Shown here one piece after another: positions 16,342-23,233 of a stretch of 27,231 nt of DNA (the first letter of the stretch is position 1; every line of letters begins with the position of its first letter). This stretch comes from CAVOBC01 sp963693635 (GTDB lineage: Bacteria > Pseudomonadota > Gammaproteobacteria > Pseudomonadales > Azotimanducaceae). The stretch lies in NCBI GenBank assembly GCA_963693635.1, contig CAVOBC010000013.1, forward strand, positions 1 to 27,231, read 5' to 3'. The notes under the pieces were generated by a model. It was not told where the DNA came from and did no database searches. It saw only the letters and a list, made by a program, of their open reading frames with translations. The translations under genes were made by a program, and so were the position numbers.

Positions 16342-16400
16342 GCTTATGTCGACTCCTACTTGTGCTATTTGAATTGATCACAGCGCAGACAAGCCGCGCT

Positions 16401-16428
16401 AGTTTAATGAATGCCTGACAACTATCAA
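16401..16428 (-). promoter_or_regulatory. Probable sigma70 promoter for acpP
   Basis: Minus strand TTGATA (16423-16428), 16-nt spacer, TAAACT (16401-16406), in the fabG-acpP gap and about 60 nt before the acpP start. The -35 matches 5 of 6 consensus bases. A separate acpP promoter at this place is also known in E. coli. Confidence 0.5.
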
Positions 16429-16531
16429 GTGAAGATCAGGATGCTCTGTGTTTGGCACTCATAGGCCATAACCCCCTGAAATTAAAGAACAAATATAGAC
16501 CGGAGCGACGATGACCAGTTGCCTGTGTTGC

Positions 16532-17350
16532 CTACGCCATGTACATCCCACCGTTGATGTGGATTGTCTCACCCGTGATATAACCGGCTGCCTCGCTGAC
16601 CAGAAACGCGACCAGGCTTGCAACTTCGGCGGGATCGCCCATCCGGCCGACGGGGATGCGGTCGACCAGCGTCTGCTGCTGGGCGTCATCAAGTTCGGCC
16701 GTCATGTCGGTGCGCACGAAACCCGGTGCAACGCAGTTGACCGTGACGTTGCGGGAACCGAGTTCCGCCGCCAACGCTCGACTGAAACCGGCCATCCCCG
16801 CCTTTGCGGCCGCGTAGTTGGACTGCCCCGGGTTGCCCATGCTGCCGACCACCGAGCCGACGTTGACGATCCGGCCCCAGCGCGCGCGGGTCATCCCGCG
16901 CAAACACGCCCGCGTCATGCGGTACGTGCCGCTAAGGTTTGTGCCAATGACATCATCCCACTCATCTGATTTCATTCTGAGCGCAAGGTTGTCACGGGTG
17001 ATCCCCGCATTATTAACCAAAACGGTGGGCGCACCGAGATCAGCGATTGCGGCAAAAAACGCATCGACCGACCCCGCGTCGGAAATATCAAGCACCTCAC
17101 CACGTCCGTTTACCTCGAGAAAGTCGCCAACCCCGGCTGCGCCCGTCTCCGACGTCGCTGTACCGACAACATGGAGTCCATCGGCCGCCAGTCGCTCTGC
17201 TATCGCGCGCCCAATGCCGCGACTCGCACCTGTAACAATCGCGACGCCCCGATCATTAGGTAAAGAGTCACTAGGTGAAGAATCACGAGGCGAGGGATCA
17301 CGGGGTAAAGGATCGCGAGGTGAGGGATCACGCTGCGGACCATCGGTCAC
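16532..17350 (-). CDS. fabG: 3-oxoacyl-[acyl-carrier-protein] reductase with a repeat-built N-terminal extension
   Basis: A 272-residue short-chain dehydrogenase that reduces 3-oxoacyl-ACP with NADPH. Family marks are GASRGIG (41-47), NNAGITRDN (113-121) and the active-site S166, Y179 and K183. The core begins near residue 35; typical FabG is about 245 residues. The first 34 residues are a low-complexity run of R-D-x-x-P units encoded by five 15-bp repeats. I checked the frame: no ATG, GTG or TTG occurs between the first codon and the core, so the GTG at 17350, which overlaps the fabD stop as GTGA, is the only usable start and the extension should be translated. The last residues, INGGMYMA, are typical of FabG. 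The extension's effect is unknown. Confidence 0.95.
   Translation of the reverse strand: MTDGPQRDPSPRDPLPRDPSPRDSSPSDSLPNDRGVAIVTGASRGIGRAIAERLAADGLHVVGTATSETGAAGVGDFLEVNGRGEVLDISDAGSVDAFFAAIADLGAPTVLVNNAGITRDNLALRMKSDEWDDVIGTNLSGTYRMTRACLRGMTRARWGRIVNVGSVVGSMGNPGQSNYAAAKAGMAGFSRALAAELGSRNVTVNCVAPGFVRTDMTAELDDAQQQTLVDRIPVGRMGDPAEVASLVAFLVSEAAGYITGETIHINGGMYMA
17257..17331 (-). repeat. Five tandem 15-bp repeats inside the fabG 5' end
   Basis: Units at 17257-17271, 17272-17286, 17287-17301, 17302-17316 and 17317-17331. On the plus strand each follows the pattern (t/g)(a/g)GG(t/c)(a/g)A(a/g)(a/g)(g/a)(a)TC(a/g)C. Copies differ at several bases but keep exact 15-bp length and reading frame, encoding R/S-D-P/S-S/L-P pentapeptides. 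Copy number could change without a frameshift. Confidence 0.9.
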
Positions 17351-18279
17351 GCTGCCAGTTCCTCTGTGGCCTTTGCGAGAGACGCCTGATCATTGATCGT
17401 CAGCGACTTCAACCGCTTGTCAATTCGCCGCGTCAGACCGGTAAGCACCTTACCGGGTCCGCACTCGACGATACATTCGATGCCCGCCTCGGCGACCGTC
17501 GCAATCGACGCGCTCCAGAGCACGGGGTTGTATATCTGTCGTACCAGATTATCCCGGATCGCGTTGGGGTCGCTTTCGAAGCCGGCGTGCACATTCTGGA
17601 TGAGTCGACAGGCGGGCGCCGAGAACTCGACGCGTGCCAATTCATCTGCCATCCGGTCTGCAGCCGGCTTGAGAAGAACACTGTGAAACGGCGCACTGAC
17701 AGCAAGTAGTACGGCCCTTTTGGCACCGGCCTCCTGGCATGCGCCAATCGCGCGCTCAAGTGCGCCCATGTGGCCGGCTATCACAATTTGTCCTGGCGCG
17801 TTGTGGTTGGCCGGTTGTACCACCTCGTCTCCCGCTACGTTTACGCAAATCTCTGTAACCACATCGTCGTCGAGACCCAGAATCGCAGCCATGCCGCCGA
17901 CGCCGACTGGCACCGCAGACTGCATGAACTGGCCACGCTTTTGTACGAGTGCTACGCCGTCAGCAAGACCAATGACTCCGCCGGCAACAAGCGCTGAATA
18001 TTCGCCGAGGCTGTGCCCGAGAATGACGTCGGGCGTCTGCCCGCTTTCCTGCGCAAGTTGCCAAAGCGCGACACTGCTGGTCAGCAGCGCGGGCTGGGTA
18101 AACTCGGTCTGGCCCAGGCGCTCCTCAGGATCGCTCGCGATCAACTCCCAAAGATCGTAACCGAGCACCTCGCTCGCTTGCGCGAACACGGCACGTGCCG
18201 GCGCAGAGTCAACCAGGTCAGCCAGCATGCCAACCGACTGTGATCCTTGTCCCGGAAACATAAACGCAGTCTTTACCAC
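17347..18279 (-). CDS. fabD: Malonyl-CoA:ACP transacylase
   Basis: A 310-residue enzyme that loads malonate onto acyl carrier protein. The motifs FPGQGSQ (8-14), GHSLGEYSAL with nucleophile S90, and the catalytic H199 in VSAPFHS are all present, at the normal FabD spacing and length. The start is GTG 18279, with AGGA about 8 nt upstream on the minus strand; the next ATG (residue 7) would cut into the FPGQGSQ region. It overlaps fabG by GTGA. Upstream, where fabH normally lies, there is only a 158-nt gap after plsX. Confidence 0.97.
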   Translation of the reverse strand: MVKTAFMFPGQGSQSVGMLADLVDSAPARAVFAQASEVLGYDLWELIASDPEERLGQTEFTQPALLTSSVALWQLAQESGQTPDVILGHSLGEYSALVAGGVIGLADGVALVQKRGQFMQSAVPVGVGGMAAILGLDDDVVTEICVNVAGDEVVQPANHNAPGQIVIAGHMGALERAIGACQEAGAKRAVLLAVSAPFHSVLLKPAADRMADELARVEFSAPACRLIQNVHAGFESDPNAIRDNLVRQIYNPVLWSASIATVAEAGIECIVECGPGKVLTGLTRRIDKRLKSLTINDQASLAKATEELAA

Positions 18280-18310
18280 TCTATCGTCCTCGTCGGTTCT
18301 TGGTTTCTAT

Positions 18311-18350
18311 TGTTGATTGTTGCGATCGATTGTTGATTGTTGCGATCGAT
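18311..18350. repeat. Perfect 20-bp tandem duplication between plsX and fabD
   Basis: Two identical 20-bp copies at 18311-18330 and 18331-18350, each ending GCGATCGAT. They lie in the 158-nt plsX-fabD gap, about 30 bp upstream of the fabD start on its strand. No protein or hairpin explains them; a recent slippage duplication is the simplest reading. Confidence 0.9.
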
Positions 18351-18437
18351 CTTTTGCTGGTTCTGTTCTTGCCGCTGATCTTCGCCAGTCAGGCGCGCAC
18401 AGCCGGCGTATCGCATTGTCGAGGCACCATTCCAACG

Positions 18438-19433
18438 TCATGTGCCAAGCATCGACGCCAGTTCGCCCCGCATGCGGTTGGGAACATCCTGTTCGACCTC
18501 GTGCATCGCAACGCGCAGTGCCTGGTAGAACCCTTGCTCTCGCGCGCGACCGTGGCTCTTGACCACAATCCCCGTAAGGCCGACCAGGGTTGCACCGTTG
18601 TAGCGTTCTGGCATCAGGTCTCGACGCAGCCGTCCCAGCATTTGAGGAAGGACTTGATTCGCCTCGCCCTCTTCGACATTGGACGCGTCGAGGGCATCTT
18701 CAATCATTTGTGCAACAAAACTCGCCAGTCCCTCGCTCGTTTTTAACGCGACGTTGCCAACCAGCCCGTCACAAACAATGACGTCAGCATCGCTCTGGTA
18801 GATGCCATCACCTTCAACAAACCCCATGAAATTGATCTGGGGGTGCAGACGCAGCAGATCAGCAGCAATCCGCACTTGTTCTTCGCCCTTGCTGTCCTCT
18901 TCGCCAATATTGAGCAATCCAACCCGCGGCGTCGGCTTGCTGCCAACCGCTCGGCACATCAGTGACCCCATGATCGCAAATTGCACCAGGTTGTCGGCAT
19001 CACAGTTGATGTTCGCGCCAAGATCAAGGAGGTAGCAGCCACCCTTTCGGGAAGGAATCTCTTTGATGATCGCGGGACGGTCAATCCCGGGTAAAGTTCG
19101 TAGCAGAAATCTTCCGATCGCCATCAGTGCGCCCGTATTGCCAGCGCTCACGACACCATCAACCTCGCCCTCGGCAAGCAATTTGATCGCACCGTGCATC
19201 GACGAATCGCGCTTATGCCTCAATGCCTCACCGGGCCGGTCCGCCATCTCGACAACCTGCGACGTTGCCACCACCCGCATCTTGACAGACCCTGCGACGT
19301 CCGGACCAATCACGAGAGGGTCGCCAACGAGGCTCAGTTGCAAGTCGGGGAAGTCGTGCGCACAGCGCAAGGAGGCTCGCACAATCTCATCGGCGTTCTG
19401 ATCACCACCCATCACGTCGACGGCTAAATGCAC
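18438..19433 (-). CDS. plsX: Phosphate acyltransferase
   Basis: A 331-residue PlsX protein, which converts acyl-ACP to acyl-phosphate, the donor for PlsY in phospholipid synthesis. It is a peripheral membrane enzyme. Recognised stretches include LAVDVMGGD at the start, DGVVSAGNTGALMA, LLDLGANINCDADNL, GLLNIGEEDSKG, NFMGFVEGDGI and DVIVCDGLVGNVALKTSEG. The start is GTG 19433 immediately before the conserved MGGD region. The order rpmF-plsX is the normal one; the gene expected next, fabH, is missing and fabD follows. Confidence 0.97.
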   Translation of the reverse strand: MHLAVDVMGGDQNADEIVRASLRCAHDFPDLQLSLVGDPLVIGPDVAGSVKMRVVATSQVVEMADRPGEALRHKRDSSMHGAIKLLAEGEVDGVVSAGNTGALMAIGRFLLRTLPGIDRPAIIKEIPSRKGGCYLLDLGANINCDADNLVQFAIMGSLMCRAVGSKPTPRVGLLNIGEEDSKGEEQVRIAADLLRLHPQINFMGFVEGDGIYQSDADVIVCDGLVGNVALKTSEGLASFVAQMIEDALDASNVEEGEANQVLPQMLGRLRRDLMPERYNGATLVGLTGIVVKSHGRAREQGFYQALRVAMHEVEQDVPNRMRGELASMLGT

Positions 19434-19557
19434 CTGCCGTCAGTGCCTGCGTTCAGCCATGTACCAGACCGCCAACGCACGTTCGCCGGATGGCCAACGC
19501 AGTCCGCTTCCTGACGCCATCGGTGATGACATCATTGCGCAGCGGCCAGCGGGGTCG

Positions 19558-19737
19558 TTAATCTTCCTCTTTGTCGAGCACTTTGCGGCCACGGTAGAAG
19601 CCGTCCGCGGTGACATGATGGCGACGATGCGTCTCGCCGGTCGTCGGGTCTTCCGACAGCGTGGCCTTCGTGAGTGAGTCGTGCCCGCGACGCATGCCGC
19701 GGCGCGATCGCGTCACTTTGTTCTGTTGTACTGCCAT
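19558..19737 (-). CDS. rpmF: 50S ribosomal protein L32
   Basis: A 59-residue basic ribosomal protein. The ATG at 19737 opens AVQQNKVTRSRRGMRRGHD, followed by LTKATLSEDPTTGETHRRHHVTADGFYRG, which is typical L32 of the gammaproteobacterial type without the zinc-binding cysteines found in some other bacteria. AGGA precedes the ATG. The stop is TAA at 19558-19560. It sits between yceD and plsX, the conserved place. The 124-nt gap to plsX and 158-nt gap to yceD hold no further gene that I can see. Confidence 0.96.
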   Translation of the reverse strand: MAVQQNKVTRSRRGMRRGHDSLTKATLSEDPTTGETHRRHHVTADGFYRGRKVLDKEED

Positions 19738-19895
19738 GGGGGCCTTTCCTGGTTCTGAAAATGTTGGGGTTTACTCGCCTCGAGTGCTCCTTGCTTCGCG
19801 TCATGCTTGCCAGGAACTCATCTTGTTCTCTTCTTAATTCTCATTCTTCTCGCCGTTCCTAACGTCTTCGCGGGTTGCTGATTGTGAGGCGCCGG

Positions 19896-20480
19896 TCACG
19901 TTTGCTCCCGTGCAGTCGCCGAACCACCGTGCCCGTGCTCGGACAACTGCTCTCGGAGGTCTGCAAAGGGACGAGCGCGCGCCTCGGCCATGTCAGGTTC
20001 ATCATCGACATTGTCAGGAGCCGTGGCGACCGGCAAAGCACAGTTCCCAGGGTGTCGGGCAACCATTGGCAACGCAACCAGCAGTTCATCTTCGACAATC
20101 GTTTGCACCGACACGACGTCATCGGCGCAGACGATACCATCTTCTTCCTTATTGAGGCCGAGGAGTTCTTCCTCAGACCCCACAACAAGGAGCTTACAGC
20201 TGGTATCAATTTCGCACCGAACGGGCTCGAGGCACACCTGGCAGGACAGGTCCAGCGTTGCCGTCGCATGTGCTGATATCTTCGCTCGCCGCCGACGTGC
20301 CCGGGTAAAGCGAAGCGTAATGTGCACGTCACCCCCGCTGCCGACAAGCAGGTCACACAAGCGCGCGAAGCGCACAACAGGCACGCGTCCGGTCAGCGTC
20401 GCACCCTGGTCGGCAAGCCGTGAGACGTGCAGACCCAACGTCAGATCTGTATCAGGATTGCTTTGAGCAAGGTCGGGCAT
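19896..20480 (-). CDS. yceD: YceD family protein (DUF177), ribosome-related
   Basis: A 194-residue YceD protein, needed for 23S rRNA accumulation in E. coli and plants. The DUF177 core is visible as LDLSCQVCLEPV and, further on, EDELLVALPMVARHPGNC, which together bring four cysteines or histidines into a possible metal site. An acidic C-terminal part ends in a low-complexity tail (LREQLSEHGHGGSATAREQT). It is the first gene after the strong promoter and lies upstream of rpmF, the universal context. No good Shine-Dalgarno is evident before ATG 20480. Confidence 0.9.
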   Translation of the reverse strand: MPDLAQSNPDTDLTLGLHVSRLADQGATLTGRVPVVRFARLCDLLVGSGGDVHITLRFTRARRRRAKISAHATATLDLSCQVCLEPVRCEIDTSCKLLVVGSEEELLGLNKEEDGIVCADDVVSVQTIVEDELLVALPMVARHPGNCALPVATAPDNVDDEPDMAEARARPFADLREQLSEHGHGGSATAREQT

Positions 20481-20555
20481 GTGCGTTGGGAGAGCCTGGG
20501 AGGTATCGGGCGGTCCATCTGGCGTAGATGGAGGCCGGGGCGCAAATGACGGCGC

Positions 20556-20584
20556 ATCTTATGGATCGGACTGTATACTGTCAA
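20556..20584 (-). promoter_or_regulatory. Strong sigma70 promoter of the yceD-rpmF-plsX-fab operon
   Basis: Minus strand: perfect -35 TTGACA (20579-20584), exactly 17-nt spacer, -10 TAAGAT (20556-20561, 4 of 6). Start of transcription would be near 20549, leaving about a 70-nt leader before yceD. It lies in the short divergent gap with maf. Confidence 0.8.
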
Positions 20585-20606
20585 AAGTTTTTTCCGACTC
20601 GCTATT

Positions 20607-21227
20607 GTGGCTTTACTCGTCCTGGCCTCCACCTCTGCCTATCGCGCCGACCTGCTGGCGAGACTCGCGTTGCCGTTCACCCAGCAAGCACCCGACTATA
20701 TTGAAGCACCGCTCGCGACCTCAGCAAGCGGTGCCCCCGGAAACACGCTGCCAGAGACGCCCCAGGCAACCGCCAGGCGCCACGCGCGCGGCAAATGTGA
20801 GGCGGTGGATGCCCCGCCACCGGGAGCCTGGACGATCGGTTCGGATCAAGTGTTGAGTGCCGACGACGGCACGGTTCTGCACAAGCCGGGAAATTTCACC
20901 AACGCGCTGGCGCAACTCGATCGCTGTTGCGGTCACTGGATGACCGCAACGACCGCAATCGCACTCCGGCGCGACGATGGCGTGCTGCACACTGCCTACG
21001 AGACTTTCAGCGTTCGCCTGCGCACGCTATCGGCGGCACAGACCCGTGATTACCTGGACACAGACCGGCCCTGGGATTGCGCGGGAAGCATCCGTGCAGA
21101 GGGTCACGGCATCCGGCTTCTGGCAGAGAGCGTCGGGCGCGATGTCTGCACATTTTACGGACTGCCACTGATGCTTCTGACTGACATGCTGTCCGCAATG
21201 GGACACCCGTCACTGCGGAGTCCATAA
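20607..21227 (+). CDS. yceF: Maf-family nucleotide pyrophosphatase (YceF type, 7-methyl-GTP)
   Basis: A 206-residue Maf protein. These enzymes hydrolyse non-canonical nucleotides; the YceF group acts on 7-methyl-GTP. Signatures are LVLASTSAYRADLLARL at the start (LASxSxxR), GSDQVL with the catalytic D80, the KPG site, and WDCAGSIRAEGHGIRLLAESVGRD followed by YGLPLMLL, which follow E. coli YceF closely. It starts at GTG 20607; no in-frame ATG fits the conserved N-terminus. An insertion around residues 36-50 (ATSASGAPGNTLPE) makes it slightly longer than E. coli YceF. It is divergent from yceD, the normal arrangement. Confidence 0.93.
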   Translation: MALLVLASTSAYRADLLARLALPFTQQAPDYIEAPLATSASGAPGNTLPETPQATARRHARGKCEAVDAPPPGAWTIGSDQVLSADDGTVLHKPGNFTNALAQLDRCCGHWMTATTAIALRRDDGVLHTAYETFSVRLRTLSAAQTRDYLDTDRPWDCAGSIRAEGHGIRLLAESVGRDVCTFYGLPLMLLTDMLSAMGHPSLRSP

Positions 21228-21289
21228 ATCTGCCTGCGCCCGGGCACGTCGCTGAGCGGCGACTCACGAACACGCAAGATCGGCTCGCT

Positions 21290-21365
21290 GCTTCTCCCTT
21301 GCCTTGCCTTGCCTTGCCTTTCCCTTTCGTTTCCTTCCCTTCCTGCCTCGCCCTTGCCCTGCCCC
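21290..21365. repeat. Polypyrimidine tract with CCTTG pentamer repeats
   Basis: About 75 bases of almost pure C/T on the plus strand (G only as single spacers), starting with four CCTTG units at 21297-21316 and then degenerate CCTT/CCCTT blocks. It lies in the 219-nt gap between the convergent ends of maf and rluC. It is followed by an AT-rich stretch (about 21397-21460). No terminator hairpin is seen. Confidence 0.8.
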
Positions 21366-21446
21366 GCGGCCCCGCATGAGATGGCTGGGACCAGATTCAA
21401 TGTTTTCTATATAATCCACTCTAGATAAGTATTATACCTAATTGTT

Positions 21447-22388
21447 TTATATATATTTATCGGATGGGCCAAATCGATCTTCCAGCCAGTCCTGCATCGG
21501 TCCGTCCAGTGCTGCGGTGAACTCGTAGTTGCCGACCTCAAGCACCTTCGGAACGACCAGCCGTGACGCGTGCAACATCATGCGAGGCGCCCGCGCACCC
21601 TCGTCGCGCCACTTGCCGTACTTGGCATCGCCGACGATCGGACAGCCCACATGCTGACAGTGGACCCGAATCTGGTGGGTGCGGCCCGTGACCGGTTCGG
21701 CCCGCAGCAATGTCTGGTCCCCTGTCCGGCCCAGAACCTGAAAACGCGTGACTGCCGGTTTGCCGTCCCGCGCAACCCGGCATAGCCGCTCGCCGCTTGG
21801 TAACGCCCCGCGCGCAATGGGTGCATCGATCTCCTGGGCATGTCTTGGCCAGTTGCCGGACGCGACCAGCAGATAGTGCTTGGAAACAAGCCCGGCGCGC
21901 TGCGCATCGTGGAAGGCTACGAGTCCGGCGCGCTTCCTGGTCAATAAAAGACAACCTGAGGTGCCCCGGTCCAGTCGATGCCCGAGTTCAAGGTGAGGCC
22001 CGTAAATCTGGCGCATCTGTTCGATCGCCCCGAGGCGAATGCCGCTGCCGCCATGGCTGGCAAGTCCATCAGGCTTGTTCAGGACCACGTAGAAGCCGTC
22101 TTCGTAGACGACTTGACTCTGCAGGTTCGCGAGTACGTCCGCAGGTGCGACGGGCGGAGGCGCATTTGGCCGGTTCTCGCCGAGGCGCACTGGCGGCACC
22201 CGCACGCGATCGCCCATTGCGAGCCGCCGTGACGGCGTGGCCCGTGACCCGTTAACCCGCACCTCACCGCGCCGGACGATGCGATAGACGCGCGACCGTG
22301 GCAAACCCTTGAGGTGGCGCATCAGGAAATTGTCGAGTCTTTGCCCGTCGGCCGCTTCATCGATCTCAATGATCTGGACCTTGTTCAC
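21447..22388 (-). CDS. rluC: 23S rRNA pseudouridine synthase RluC
   Basis: A 313-residue RluA-family enzyme; RluC modifies U955, U2504 and U2580 of 23S rRNA in E. coli. An S4 RNA-binding domain covers residues 18-60 (RLDNFLMRHLKGLPRSRVYRIVRRGEVRVNG region). The catalytic domain has the motif HRLDRGTSG with D140 and later GRTHQIRVH. Conservation begins right at GTG 22388, so the frame extending back to 22670 is treated as untranslated leader; no good Shine-Dalgarno is present. The last few codons run into an unusually AT-rich segment, giving the tail DKYI. It is divergent from rne, as in E. coli and relatives. Confidence 0.94.
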   Translation of the reverse strand: MNKVQIIEIDEAADGQRLDNFLMRHLKGLPRSRVYRIVRRGEVRVNGSRATPSRRLAMGDRVRVPPVRLGENRPNAPPPVAPADVLANLQSQVVYEDGFYVVLNKPDGLASHGGSGIRLGAIEQMRQIYGPHLELGHRLDRGTSGCLLLTRKRAGLVAFHDAQRAGLVSKHYLLVASGNWPRHAQEIDAPIARGALPSGERLCRVARDGKPAVTRFQVLGRTGDQTLLRAEPVTGRTHQIRVHCQHVGCPIVGDAKYGKWRDEGARAPRMMLHASRLVVPKVLEVGNYEFTAALDGPMQDWLEDRFGPSDKYI

Positions 22389-22509
22389 GGATGGGTCGGA
22401 CGTGGGGCTGACGGCTGCAAGTTGGCACCTCTGATATGAAGCTCGACGGGTACTACCGCGAACGTGTCTACTGCCGTGATGGACTTGGGCATCGCGCTGA
22501 CAGCCACGT

Positions 22510-22538
22510 TTGGAAGCAGCGCGGAATGTTGCTATGAT
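22510..22538 (+). promoter_or_regulatory. Probable sigma70 promoter of rne
   Basis: Plus strand TTGGAA (22510-22515), exactly 17 nt, TATGAT (22533-22538), preceded by TGC as a partial extended -10. Transcription would start near 22545, giving about a 690-nt leader before the rne start codon. Confidence 0.6.
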
Positions 22539-22544
22539 GTGCGC

Positions 22545-23233
22545 GGTCGCAGACCTCCCACTTAAGTGAGATCGGCGGCCAACAAAGTGGGCCGAATATC
22601 GCCCCATTTTGCAATGTCTCCGGGCAACCAGAGAATACCTGACTGAGGGACTCATAACCCAGTCTGGCACTTAAATTCATTGACCGGCTCCTGCCGTCGA
22701 CTCATTAACGCCGTCGGAGCCCGCACTCGTTTCCTCTCCAAGCCGTCCTACGTTGGACTGGCTGGCAGGGCGGTGAGTCACCAGCAGGCCCACAAATCTC
22801 GCACCGACGATTCATGACAACGATCCGATCTGAGACGGATACATGTAATTTCGTACGAGATGACACGGGTTTGTTCGGCAACAAAGACCGACCAAGTGAA
22901 GTCGATGTGAATAGAGACGTTGAGGAGATTCTCCAAAACGGTCTCTCCGGTATCTACCGGGTGTTTGAAGGTATTTTCCGGCTGTTTGAACGAGTGCCCA
23001 GAGGCAATCAATACAACCGCGAACACGTTGCGCGTACGTTCAGGATGAGTCAAATCAGTATCTTGGATCGCTACATGAACGACGGATTTCTCACCAGGCA
23101 AATGTCATCAATGCCGCCGTCGTTCCTGCTCGATCAAATTACCCCCCGCAAGGAGAGGCACCCAAGCCACGCAATTTGACGATATCCCGTCCGTCTTCGC
23201 GCGATCGAATCGCCAGGACCAAGTGATATCTGA
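22545..23233 (+). other. Long, structured 5' leader of rne
   Basis: This gene-free stretch lies between the likely rne promoter and its ATG. Short perfect hairpins are visible: TTTGTT-CGGC-AACAAA (22870-22885), a near-palindrome GGAGATTCTCC (22924-22934), and CCGGT-ATCT-ACCGG (22947-22960). A CACTTAAGTG palindrome sits near 22558-22567. In E. coli the rne leader (361 nt) folds into hairpins through which RNase E trims its own message; this leader is about twice as long. A 121-codon frame (22814-23179) crosses it but lacks a ribosome site and has weaker third-position GC. The RNA role is inferred from position. Confidence 0.5.

Noticed and set aside
22389..22670. N-terminal extension of RluC by 94 residues
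   Set aside because: RluC similarity starts right at GTG 22388, and the upstream part would overlap the likely rne promoter region.
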